NCBI RefSeq assembly: GCF_902859595.1
Contig: NZ_CADIJQ010000015.1
Span: 1 to 64,000 of the forward strand
Reading direction: 5' to 3'
Length of the DNA: 64,000 bases
Source of the DNA: Achromobacter kerstersii
Lineage (GTDB): Bacteria > Pseudomonadota > Gammaproteobacteria > Burkholderiales > Burkholderiaceae_B
Within the stretch, counting starts at the first letter, position 1; each line of letters starts with the position of its first letter. Of the stretch, positions 51,964 through 61,200 are shown one piece after another. The position numbers and the translations under genes are program-made. The notes beneath the pieces were generated by a model. The model worked only from the letters and a program-made list of their open reading frames with translations, was not told the origin of the DNA and searched no databases.

Positions 51964-52620
51964 TCAGGCCAGGATGGCGGAAAGGTCGTCGACAGCAAGG
52001 AATTGTTCGTCCGGGCCGCGTTCACGCAGCGCGTCCATGTGGTTATAGCCCCAAGCGACGGAACCGACACGCACGCCGGCCTTGCGGGCGGCGTCGATGT
52101 CGCGCATCTCGTCGCCTACCAGCAAGAAACGTTCCGGCGCGATGGTGTGGCGGCGCATCAGGCGGTCGATCTTGGCGGCCTTGCCGAACAGGTCGGTGCC
52201 GCATTCATAGTCGTCAAACAGCGCGGCCGTTTCCGCGCCCAGCACGCGCTGCACATTTTCGATGGAGTTCGAGCTCACCACCGCCAGCCGCATGCCGCTG
52301 GCCTTCAACTGCGCGAGCGCGGCAGGAATGCCGTCGAACAGGTGCACGCTGGGGTCGATGTCCTGCATCAGCGTGCGCACGTGCGTCATGATCGACGGCA
52401 GCTTCCACAGCGGGATGCCCAGATACTTCAGGATCTCGGAGGCTTCGCGGTGGCGCAGCTGGTCGCGTTCCGACAAGTCGATTTTGCGAAAACCATACTT
52501 GTCAGCCACCGTGTTGAGGATGGAATTGAACCAGGGCATGGTGTCCGCCAGGGTTCCGTCGAAATCAAAAGCAGCAAGGTCGTATTTCAAGTAATCAATC
52601 CGATAGCCGGCTGGCGGCAA
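51964..52620 (-). CDS. HAD phosphatase, phosphoglycolate phosphatase-like
   Basis: HAD-superfamily hydrolase (218 aa). Motif I FDFDGTLADTMPWF at residues ~18-31, motif II VVSSNS near 118, and motif IV VGDEMRDIDAARKAG near 168, with a helical cap between I and II. It resembles Gph/PGPase-like enzymes; the substrate is unknown. No ATG precedes motif I in this frame, so the start must be non-ATG: TTG at 52620 or, with a GGAT ribosome site, TTG at 52590. Only 3 nt separate the first from the preceding NTF2-like gene, so translation may be coupled. Confidence 0.82.
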   Translation of the reverse strand: MPPAGYRIDYLKYDLAAFDFDGTLADTMPWFNSILNTVADKYGFRKIDLSERDQLRHREASEILKYLGIPLWKLPSIMTHVRTLMQDIDPSVHLFDGIPAALAQLKASGMRLAVVSSNSIENVQRVLGAETAALFDDYECGTDLFGKAAKIDRLMRRHTIAPERFLLVGDEMRDIDAARKAGVRVGSVAWGYNHMDALRERGPDEQFLAVDDLSAILA

Positions 52621-52623
52621 GGC

Positions 52624-53208
52624 CTACAAGCCGTTGGGGTGAAGCAGATAATGGACGACCGGCGCCAGGCCTTCCAGCGGCGGCGCGCTGGCCACGACGC
52701 GGGCAGCGTTGGTCCACGGGTAGTCCAGGCCCAGCAGCCAGCCAAAGACGGCGGGCATGTCGCCGGGCGGCAGCGTCACCATGGTTTCGATGGTGATGGT
52801 CAGGTCGGTCGCGCGATACGGTTCGGGCTGGAATTTCCAGTCATAGCGGCCACAGCCCACGCGCACGTTGCCGGTGGCCTTTTCCGTCATGCCGACGATC
52901 CAGTCGCATTGGTAATCTGGCAGCCGCTCGCCGGACTCGGGGCGCGACAGGTAGAACGTGTACACGTTCTCGTAGGTTTGGCCGAATTTGCGCACCAGCG
53001 TGTCGGCAATTGCGGCTGCGCCATGCGATTCGGGCGGGAAGGCAATGGCCTGCGTGCGCAGCGCCATTTTCAGCACGGCGTCGGGGGCGAACGCACGCAT
53101 CATGAAGTGCGGGCGGTTTTCGTCCTTCGCGTGAAAGTAGTCGCGCAGCACAGATTCGGTGCTGGAAGGGGACAACGAATCAGAGGACATTACGTGGGTT
53201 TCCGTCAT
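52624..53208 (-). CDS. NTF2/SnoaL-like fold protein of unknown function
   Basis: Predicted cytosolic protein of 194 aa with a single NTF2-like cone fold (about residues 15-140: VLRDYFHAKDENRPHFMM and FAPDAVLKMALRTQA, then the strand VYTFYLSRPESG). Members include SnoaL-like isomerases and many orphan proteins. Two ATGs are possible, at 53208 and, with GGAA upstream, at 53190. It is tightly spaced between the LOG gene (16 nt) and the HAD gene (3 nt), so it belongs to that run. No function can be assigned. Confidence 0.7.
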   Translation of the reverse strand: MTETHVMSSDSLSPSSTESVLRDYFHAKDENRPHFMMRAFAPDAVLKMALRTQAIAFPPESHGAAAIADTLVRKFGQTYENVYTFYLSRPESGERLPDYQCDWIVGMTEKATGNVRVGCGRYDWKFQPEPYRATDLTITIETMVTLPPGDMPAVFGWLLGLDYPWTNAARVVASAPPLEGLAPVVHYLLHPNGL

Positions 53209-53224
53209 GGTCTTGATATGGGTG

Positions 53225-53815
53225 TCAGGCGGCCTTGATGGGATCGAACCATTTCGAGACATTGGGCGGCTCGTAAATGGCGTAGCGGTCAAGCAGCACG
53301 GCCGGGTCTTCTTCCACCACCAGCATGTCGCGATGCTGCGGACGGATGAAGGCTTCGTCGACGGCATGATCCACAAACTGGACCAGCGCATCGTAGTACC
53401 CCGCAATGTTCAGCAAGCCGCAGGGCTTTTGATGCATGTTCAATTGCGCCCAGGTCCAGACTTCGAAGAATTCCTCAAGCGTGCCGGCGCCGCCGGGCAG
53501 AGCGATGAAGCCGTCGGCCTTGTCGATCATCATGGCCTTGCGTTCGTGCATGTTCTGCACCAGGTGCAGCTCGGTCAGGCCGCGATGCGCCTGTTCCTTC
53601 TTTTGCAGCAACTCGGGAATCACGCCAATCACGCGGCCGCCGCCCGCCAGCACTTCATTGGCGATCACGCCCATGATGCCGACGACCGATCCGCCGTACA
53701 CCAGGCCCAGATCCCGTTTGACCAGTTCGCGGGCCAGTACGCGGGCTTGCTCGATGTAGTCGGGGCGCGTGCCCGGATTCGAGCCGCAATACACGCAGAT
53801 GTTCTTCAGAGTCAT
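53225..53815 (-). CDS. LOG-family protein (Rossmann-fold nucleotide hydrolase)
   Basis: Member of the LOG family (TIGR00730), often misannotated lysine decarboxylase. Characterised members are phosphoribohydrolases acting on cytokinin riboside monophosphates or AMP. The start MTLKNICVYCGSNPGTRPDY, GLVYGGSVVGIMG and the catalytic PGGAGTLEEFFEVWTW are all present. From ATG 53815 it is 196 aa; 57 codons are open upstream but begin outside the family. It is the first gene of the LOG-NTF2-HAD-PNPOx-CYTH run. Confidence 0.9.
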   Translation of the reverse strand: MTLKNICVYCGSNPGTRPDYIEQARVLARELVKRDLGLVYGGSVVGIMGVIANEVLAGGGRVIGVIPELLQKKEQAHRGLTELHLVQNMHERKAMMIDKADGFIALPGGAGTLEEFFEVWTWAQLNMHQKPCGLLNIAGYYDALVQFVDHAVDEAFIRPQHRDMLVVEEDPAVLLDRYAIYEPPNVSKWFDPIKAA

Positions 53816-54049
53816 AAAAGGGTTGCAGATTGCCGGGCCAGTTACAGATTGCGTCACCGGCTTTTCGGGAAGCCGATAGTTTACGCAAGGTTTGACCGAG
53901 GGGTTTTCGCCCCTTGGGGGTGGCGCAAAACGGGGGCGGGAGCAATGTTTGGACACAGCAAGATCCGCCATGATCGGTAGACTCAATCATTCGGTACGAC
54001 TGGATATCCAGCGTCGTCGTGCTTTCACTAACCTAGAGGAGCTAACGAT

Positions 54050-54598
54050 ATGGAACAAGCAACCCGAAACCCCCGCCCCTTCGACATGGACGTGAAGGCG
54101 ATACGCGCCAAGGCGCGTCAGGATATTGAATCTGGCGCCGTCACGGACAGCTACCGTGCAGACCGGCAGACCGTGTTGAAACTGCTGAACGAGGCGCTGG
54201 CCACCGAGATCGTCTGTGTGCTGCGCTACAAGCGCCACTACTTCATGGCCCGTGGATTGAACGCCGAACCGGTGGCCGCGGAATTCGCCGAACACGCGGC
54301 GCAGGAACAGCAGCACGCGGACCAACTGGCCGAACGCATCGTGCAGCTGGGCGGCGAACCGAACCTGTCGCCCAAGGGCATTCTTGACCGCAGTCACTCC
54401 GAGTATGTCGAAGGCAATACGCTGGAAGACATGATCAAGGAAAACCTGATCGCTGAGCGCATCGCCATCGACAGCTATCGCCAGATGATCGAATACATCG
54501 GCGAACAGGACTCCACCACGCGCCGCATGCTGGAAGAAATCCTGGCGGTGGAAGAGGAACATGCCGACGATATGTCGGACTTTCTGGCCAAGACGTAA
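54050..54598 (+). CDS. Bacterioferritin-like ferritin-family protein
   Basis: Four-helix di-iron protein, likely an iron-storage or iron-detoxifying ferritin or a bacterioferritin relative. Ferroxidase-type ligands are visible: Glu in LLNEALATEIVCVLRY, EHAAQEQQHADQ (ExxH), Glu in NLIAERIAIDSYRQM and the ExxH of LEEILAVEEEHADDM. Length is 182 aa, about 24 residues longer at the N terminus than Bfr. Whether it binds heme cannot be judged. An AGGAGC ribosome site precedes the ATG. It shares a bidirectional terminator with rimO. Confidence 0.87.
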   Translation: MEQATRNPRPFDMDVKAIRAKARQDIESGAVTDSYRADRQTVLKLLNEALATEIVCVLRYKRHYFMARGLNAEPVAAEFAEHAAQEQQHADQLAERIVQLGGEPNLSPKGILDRSHSEYVEGNTLEDMIKENLIAERIAIDSYRQMIEYIGEQDSTTRRMLEEILAVEEEHADDMSDFLAKT

Positions 54599-54642
54599 GC
54601 GAAAGCAGCAATAGGAAGACGGATGCGCGACCGCGCAGACGT

Positions 54643-54678
54643 AAAAAACCCCGGCCTTGCGAGGCCGGGTTTTGTTTT
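54643..54678. terminator. Bidirectional terminator between bfr-like gene and rimO
   Basis: CCCGGCCT (54650-54657) and AGGCCGGG (54662-54669) form a stem around TGCG, followed by TTTTGTTTT on the plus strand and preceded by six A (T run on minus). Confidence 0.92.
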
Positions 54679-54719
54679 GGGGTGAAGGCGTTTTTCGCTT
54701 TTCGCCTTGCCCGCCATGA

Positions 54720-56036
54720 TCAGATCACGTCGCCCCACAGGTCGTATTCGTCGGAATCCGTGACGCGCACGCGCACCATGTCGCCCGCCTTCAAGGGCTT
54801 GTCCGAACTGACGTAGACACAGCCGTCGATCTCGGGCGCGTCGGCGCTGCTGCGGCCCACGGCGCCGTCTTCGTCGACCTCATCAATCAGCACATCGATC
54901 TCGCGGCCGACCTTGCGGGCCAGGCGCGCGGTCGAGATGCCTTGCTGCAATTCCATGAAGCGTTCCCAGCGGTCTTGCTTCACGTCGTCCGGCACGGGGT
55001 TGTCCAGCAGATTCGCGGGCGCGCCTTCCACCGGCGAATACTGGAAACAGCCCACGCGGTCCAGCTGCGCTTCCTGCATCCAGTCGAGCAGGTACTGGAA
55101 GTCTTCCTCGGTTTCGCCGGGAAAACCCACGATGAAGGTCGAACGAATGGTCAGGTCGGGGCAGATCTCGCGCCAGCGCTTGATGCGCGCCAGCGTCTTG
55201 TCTTCAAACGCCGGGCGCTTCATGGCCTTCAGGATGCGCGGGCTGGCGTGCTGGAAGGGAATGTCCAGGTACGGCAGGATCTTGCCTTCCGCCATCAGCG
55301 GAATCACTTCGTCCACATGCGGATACGGGTACACGTAGTGCAGGCGCGTCCAGATGCCCATTTCGGACAAGGCCAGACAGAGCTCGGTCATGCGCGTCTT
55401 GACCGGGCGGCCGTTCCAGAACCCGCTGCGGTACTTCACATCCACGCCGTAGGCGCTGGTGTCTTGCGAGATCACCAGCATTTCCTTCACGCCGGCTTTG
55501 ACCAGGCGCTCGGCTTCGCTCAAGACATCGCCCACCGGACGGCTGACGAGGTCGCCGCGCATCGACGGAATAATGCAGAAGCTGCAACGGTGATTACAGC
55601 CTTCCGAGATCTTCAGATACGCGTAGTGGCGCGGCGTGAGCTTCACGCCTTGCGGCGGCACCAGATCCAGATAGGGGTTGTGGTCCTGCTTGGGCGGCGC
55701 GGCCTCATGCACGGCACGCACCACCTCTTCATATTGCTGAGGGCCAGTCACCGCGAGCACGCTGGGGTGCACCTTGCGAATCACCGATTCCTCAACGCCC
55801 ATACAGCCGGTGACGATCACCTTGCCGTTTTCGGCCAGCGCTTCGCCAATGGCTTCCAGCGACTCCGCCTTGGCGCTGTCGATGAATCCACAGGTGTTGA
55901 CGACGACGACGTCCGCGTCGTTGTACTCGGGCGTGACTTCGTACCCTTCGGTGCGCAGTTGGGTCAGGATGCGTTCGGAGTCGACCAGGGCTTTAGGACA
56001 GCCCAGGCTGACGAAGCCGACTTTGGGGGAAGACAT
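54720..56036 (-). CDS. rimO: Ribosomal protein S12 methylthiotransferase
   Basis: Radical-SAM enzyme that methylthiolates Asp89 of ribosomal protein S12. The N-terminal UPF0004 domain has its cluster cysteines in SLGCPKA, NTCGFI and TGCMG; the radical SAM motif is GCNHRCSFC near residue 140; a C-terminal TRAM domain starts about residue 370. Length from ATG 56036 (AGG upstream) is 438 aa, typical of RimO and distinct from MiaB in the LVKAGVKEM and DTSAYGVD segments. The divergent neighbour is the TPS transporter. Confidence 0.95.
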   Translation of the reverse strand: MSSPKVGFVSLGCPKALVDSERILTQLRTEGYEVTPEYNDADVVVVNTCGFIDSAKAESLEAIGEALAENGKVIVTGCMGVEESVIRKVHPSVLAVTGPQQYEEVVRAVHEAAPPKQDHNPYLDLVPPQGVKLTPRHYAYLKISEGCNHRCSFCIIPSMRGDLVSRPVGDVLSEAERLVKAGVKEMLVISQDTSAYGVDVKYRSGFWNGRPVKTRMTELCLALSEMGIWTRLHYVYPYPHVDEVIPLMAEGKILPYLDIPFQHASPRILKAMKRPAFEDKTLARIKRWREICPDLTIRSTFIVGFPGETEEDFQYLLDWMQEAQLDRVGCFQYSPVEGAPANLLDNPVPDDVKQDRWERFMELQQGISTARLARKVGREIDVLIDEVDEDGAVGRSSADAPEIDGCVYVSSDKPLKAGDMVRVRVTDSDEYDLWGDVI

Positions 56037-56217
56037 GGAATACCTCGGTGGGCGCGAGCCGGCGCCAATGATCAAAAGCTGCGCAATTTTAGCGCGGGCA
56101 GAGCGGGGGCCGTTATTTTAGGGGAAACCGCCGAAAATCAAAGGGTTACTTGCATGGGACCGGGCGCAATGTGTCCCAGGCGCTGCGGCGCCGTTCCCTG
56201 GCAGGGACGGAAAAGTG

Positions 56218-56299
56218 AAAATCTGAAAATTACTAAAATCCATCAACGTCGCCCAATAGCATTAAAACGTCGTTCAAATATTAGTAAAAATCAGATTTT
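56218..56299. promoter_or_regulatory. 19-bp imperfect inverted repeat upstream of the TPS operon
   Basis: Left arm AAAATCTGAAAATTACTAA (56218-56236) and right arm TTAGTAAAAATCAGATTTT (56281-56299) match at 16 of 19 positions in inverted orientation, with 44 bp between. They lie in an AT-rich island in the 377-bp gap between rimO and the TPS transporter, about 115 bp before the transporter ATG. Paired operator half-sites or a looping element are plausible; no known regulator is implied. Confidence 0.5.
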
Positions 56300-56413
56300 G
56301 ACCCATTGCGGCGATTTCTTGTGGTTATTGGCTATCTTGTATCGCAAACTACATCCACATTTAGTTTCATCGAGATAGATGGCGCCCGCGGCTCGCTGCG
56401 GCGCCGAACCGTT

Positions 56414-58129
56414 ATGAATTCCCATTGGTGCCGGCGTGTCGCCGCAAGTATTTTGATCGCGGCGGGCGCTTTTCCCACCGAGCCCATCGCGCAGACTCCG
56501 CCGGAAGCGGTGCTGCGACCCGTGGAGGTTGAACGCAGACAAGAGCAAGAGCTGGACGCCCAGCGCGCCCGCGCGGCCGAGCGTCCGGACGTCATGTCCT
56601 CGGGCGGCGATACCGGCGCAGCCGGGCTGGAGCTGCCCGTTGAGACGCCTTGCTTCGTGATTCGCGATCTGTCCTGGGAGCAAGCCGCGCCACCCACGGC
56701 CATGGCTGAGGCCGCAAGCGGCGTCATCGTCGGCCACTGCGTCGGCGGGCAAGGCTTGCGCCGCTTGCAAGACCATCTGAATGGTTTGCTGATTCAAGGC
56801 GGGCAAGTCACCGCGAGGGTGGTCGTGCCTGAACAGTCCCTGGCCGCAGGGGTGCTGACCTTGCGCTACTTGCCGGGCCGCATTTCCGGCGTGCAAGACG
56901 AAGGCGCCATCGGCTGGTGGCGCACCGCGATGCCGACTGGCCCCGGCGGCAATTTGAATCAGCGCGATCTGGACCAGGCGTTGGAGAACATTCGCCGGCT
57001 TCGCGGCCAGTCCGACGCCGCCATCGATGTCGCTCCGGGCCCGGAACTGGGCGACTCCGACATCATCCTGCGCCCAGGCACCGGCAAACGCTGGCATGGC
57101 TATGTGGGCGGCGACAACGGCGGGCTGGATGCCATCGGCAAGTATCAGGTCAACGCCGGGCTGACCCTGGATTCCCCTTTGTTCCTGTACGACCAGTTGT
57201 CCGTCGCGTGGAACAGCAACGCGCGCTGGCGCGACGCAGATTCAAACACGCGGGCGGCGTCCATCCACTACAACATTCCGTTTGGCTACTGGGCCGTGTT
57301 CGCCAGCGCCAGCAAATCCACCTATCGCCAAGCCGTGGCCGGCTTCGATGAGCCCATCGTCTACGGGGGCACGACCAAGCAGGTGCAAGCGGGCGTGTCG
57401 CTGGTGCCTTATCGCGGCGCTGATTACAAGGGCACGGCGACGTTGGCCCTGCTGCGCAAACGCGTTGGCAGCACGTTGAACGATGAGCCCATCGATGTTC
57501 AACGGCGCGACGTCACGGGCTACGACTTGAACGTTGCGCACCGCCACTATCTGGGCCGCGCGGTGCTGGACATGGGCGCAGGCGTGCGCGGCACGCTGAC
57601 CGGCTTGTCCGACCAGCCCGGCTACGTCTACGGCAAGCCCGACTGGAACGGCCGCAGCACCATCGTTGCCGCCAATGCCGGCCTGTACCTGCCGTTCCAG
57701 ATGGCGGACCAACCCTGGGCCTACCACGTGAACTGGCAAATCCAGCATGCCAAGACGCCCGTGGTGCCCTCGGACTATTTCACCATCGGCAACCGCTATG
57801 CGGTGCGTGGTTTCGACGGACAGATGACCTTGGCGGCCGAAGACGGCTGGACGCTGCGCAACGACTTGTCGCTGGGGCTGGACAACATGCTGGGAGCGCC
57901 CGGCCATCAACTGTATGCGGGCGTGGACGTGGGGCGCGTGGGCGGCGAATCGGCGCAATGGTTATCGGGGCGCACGTTGGCAGGAGCGGTCACCGGACTG
58001 CGCGGGCGCTTATCGGTTCCGTACGTTCAAGCCAGCTACGACCTGTCTGCCGGTTGGCCGTTGAAAAAACCTGAGTCGTTAAAGACCGCCTCTACCGTTT
58101 TCGCCGCCGCCTTGATGTTCGAGTTCTGA
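56414..58129 (+). CDS. Two-partner secretion transporter TpsB (FhaC/ShlB family)
   Basis: Outer-membrane Omp85-superfamily pore that exports the adjacent TpsA exoprotein. A signal peptide covers about residues 1-27. A periplasmic linker helix follows; two POTRA domains lie at about 75-230 (the first with CFVIRDLSWEQA, the second with VVVPEQSLAAGVLTLRYLPGR). A 16-strand barrel occupies about 240-571 and contains the VRGFDG (VRGY/F) motif near residue 462 and a C-terminal Phe. Length 571 aa is close to FhaC (584). Start ATG 56414 gives a normal signal peptide but has no clear ribosome site. Its cargo gene follows after 115 bp. Confidence 0.93.
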   Translation: MNSHWCRRVAASILIAAGAFPTEPIAQTPPEAVLRPVEVERRQEQELDAQRARAAERPDVMSSGGDTGAAGLELPVETPCFVIRDLSWEQAAPPTAMAEAASGVIVGHCVGGQGLRRLQDHLNGLLIQGGQVTARVVVPEQSLAAGVLTLRYLPGRISGVQDEGAIGWWRTAMPTGPGGNLNQRDLDQALENIRRLRGQSDAAIDVAPGPELGDSDIILRPGTGKRWHGYVGGDNGGLDAIGKYQVNAGLTLDSPLFLYDQLSVAWNSNARWRDADSNTRAASIHYNIPFGYWAVFASASKSTYRQAVAGFDEPIVYGGTTKQVQAGVSLVPYRGADYKGTATLALLRKRVGSTLNDEPIDVQRRDVTGYDLNVAHRHYLGRAVLDMGAGVRGTLTGLSDQPGYVYGKPDWNGRSTIVAANAGLYLPFQMADQPWAYHVNWQIQHAKTPVVPSDYFTIGNRYAVRGFDGQMTLAAEDGWTLRNDLSLGLDNMLGAPGHQLYAGVDVGRVGGESAQWLSGRTLAGAVTGLRGRLSVPYVQASYDLSAGWPLKKPESLKTASTVFAAALMFEF

Positions 58130-58167
58130 TGCCGCGGCCTTGTGCCGCCGGCTTTCCTGATTGATCT

Positions 58168-58224
58168 GGTCGACATCGCCCGGGGCTTGTGCCCGGGGCG
58201 CGACGGCTTACGCCGATGTCGACC
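58168..58224 (+). promoter_or_regulatory. Large stem-loop between TpsB and TpsA genes
   Basis: GGTCGACATCG (58168-58178) pairs perfectly with CGATGTCGACC (58214-58224). Inside, CCCGGG (58179-58184) can pair with CCCGGG (58192-58197) around GCTTGTG. The outer arm ends 20 nt before the TpsA ATG. No T run follows, so it is not a standard terminator; it may set the ratio of transporter to exoprotein or protect mRNA. Confidence 0.55.
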
Positions 58225-58244
58225 CTTACGTTACCCGGGTTCGC

Positions 58245-61200
58245 ATGATGTCCAAGCTTCGTTCGATGATTGTCTGGTCCGTCGTTTTCTTGCAGGTCTG
58301 GTCGCCAGTGCTGGCGCAGACCCTGCCGATCACGGTCGACAGAAGCGTGGCGGGCGCCAAGCCTGCCGTGGGCGTGACCAATGGGGTGCCGGTGATCAAC
58401 ATCGCGCCGCCCAGCGCAGGTGGCGTGTCGAACAACCGCTACACACAGTTCAGCGTGGGCCCGTCCGGCGCGGTGCTCAACAACAGCGGCGGCGCCAGCC
58501 AGACGGAGCTGGCGGGGCAGGTGGCAGGCAACACCATGCTGGGCAACCAGCGCGCAACCACCATCCTGAACCAGGTCACCGCGCCGAACCCCTCGCAATT
58601 GCTGGGCACGTTGGAAGTGGCCGGCAACCGCGCCAACGTCATCGTCGCCAACCCCGCCGGTATCACCTGCAACGGCTGCGGCTTCTTGAACGCCGACCGC
58701 GCCACATTGACGACCGGGCGTCCGCAGATCGGTACGGATGGACGTATCGGCTTTGACATTGCATCGGGCAACATCCGCGTCGATGGCGCCGGGCTGAACG
58801 GCGCGAACCTTGGCCAGGTGGATCTGCTGGCCCGCACGTTGGAAATCAACGCAGGCGTGTGGGCCGACAGGCTCAGTGTCACGGCCGGCGCTGCGCGGGT
58901 CGATTACGAGACGGGCGTTGTGTCCGCACGAGCCGGGCAAGGCGTCACGCCCGAGGTGGCGCTGGACACGGCCGCGCTGGGCGGCATGTACGCCAACAGC
59001 ATCCGGCTGATCGGCACCGAGGCCGGCGTAGGCGTGAACATCGGCGGCAACCTGGTGGCGCTGACGGGCGACCTGCACGTCAACGCGGCGGGAGACGTGC
59101 GCATTGCGTCCAGTGGCACCGTGCAGGCGGCGGGCGCGCTTCAGGTCGACAGCGGCCGGGACCTTGCCGTGCAGGGAATCGCGCAGGCCGCGGGCGCGGC
59201 CACGTTGACCGCGCGCCGCGATGCAACCATCTTGGGCGCGGTCGGGGCTGGCGGACCGTTAAGCGTGCAGGCGGGCAAGAATGTGATTGTCGGCGCGCAA
59301 GGCAGTTTGCTGACGCAGGACGCATTGAGCGTGGTCGCCGCCAGGGATCTGGTGCTGTCGGTTCACTTGCTGACGGCGGATCAGAACATCCGCGCGGTGG
59401 CCTCACGCAATCTGAGGATGACTGGCGCGCAGGTTCCCGCAGTTCAGCCCGGCGCGGGCGTGGCGAATGGCAGCGGCAATAGCAGCGGCAATAGCAGCGG
59501 CAACAGCAACGGCAACGGCAACGGCAATAACCCCGGCAACGGCGGTACCGGCAACGACAACGGCGGCAACGGGGATGTGGACAAGCCTGGAAAGGGCGCA
59601 TCGGCCAGCATTGCGGCATCCGGCAAGCAGGCAAGCGGGGCGTCGGAAACTCCCGGCGTCGTTTCCGCCAAGGCAGGCGTCTCGCTGCAAGCCGGGCGCG
59701 ACCTGGTACTGCCGCGACAGGTATACACGTCTGGCACGTTGTTGGCCCAGGCAGGCGCCAACATGGTTTCCGAAGCGGGCGCGCAGGCACAGTCGGCAAA
59801 CGGTATGACGATGCGCGCGGGCGCAGACGCCAATCTGGCGGGCACGGCCTTGACGGATGGCGCACTGTCGATCGACGCGGCGCGAAATCTGCGCATGGAA
59901 GGCAGCGCGCTGGCCTACGGCGCAGGCCTTGATCTTAAGAGTGGAAACGATCTGCGGCTTGGCCAGGCCAGCCGCGCGCAGGGCAAACGCATCGTGGTGG
60001 ACGCCGGCGGCGATGTCCGCACGGGCGGTGAAATGGTGTCCGAGGGAACCGTCGACCTGAAGGTGGGCGGCAACGCTCTGCTGACAGGCGCGCTGAGCGG
60101 CAATCAAGGCGTGGCCGCGCGGGCGGCTGGCACGATGGGTATCACCGGCGCGGCAGGCGCCGCACAAGGCGCACTGACGCTGACGTCGGGCGGTGACCTG
60201 TCCATTGGCGGTAGCGGCAGCGTACAGGCCAGCGGTCCGGTCACATTGCATTCCAAGGGCGCCTTGAATGCGGCCGGCACGGTGTCATCCATGGCGGCGC
60301 TGACGGCGCAGGCCGCGCATGACGCCAAGGTCGACGGCAAGCTGTTGGCAGGCGGCTCGTTGCAGCTTCAGGCTGCGGGCCAGATGGCGGCAGGCGCGAA
60401 TGCACGGCTGCAATCCGAAGGGGCGATGACGCTGCTTGCCGGTCAGGACTTGTCCTTGGCGGGCGAAGCGGAAACCAATGCGGGCCTGAAGTTGGATGCC
60501 GGGCGCGACTTGCGCATCGATGGTGCGGCGCGCGCTTACTCCGGCGCGCTCTCGATGAACGCGGGCAATGCAGTGCAGCTGGGCAAGACCAGCCGTGCGC
60601 AAGGCGACGGCGTATCCGTGCGAGCGGGCGGCGATCTTGTCGCTGATGGCTCGGTGGGTGCGCGCGGCGACATGGCATTGACGGCGGGCGGGGACGCGCG
60701 GGTCGGCGGTCAGGCGCAGGCCACGGGCAAACTGAACCTGCAAGGCGCGGGCAATGTCACGGTCGGCCAGGGCGCAAGCATCGACGCTGAACGCAGCGCG
60801 GTCGTCAAGGCGGGGCAAAACATCCTGATCGCTGGCGCGCTGCGCAGCAATGACGGCAATCGCGTTGAAGCCAAGGGCGCGTTGCGTCTGGATGGCGAAA
60901 CGTCTGCCGCGCAAGGCGGGCTGGAGATGCTGGCGGGCGGTGACCTGTTGGTCGGCAAGCAGGGCAAGGCCGTGGCGGGCTCGACCTTGCGTGGCGAAAG
61001 CGGCGGCGTCCTGAGGATGGATGGTGCGCTGTCCAGCAAGGGCGCGCAAACACTGGCGGCGGTGCGCGACATCGCCGTGGGCGGGCAACTGCTATCCGGC
61101 GACACGCTGTCATTACGCGCGGGCCAGGACTTGGGCGTCCGCGCGGCCGCACAGCTGCAATCGGCCACCAACATGGCCTTGAACGCAGGGCGGAACGCAG

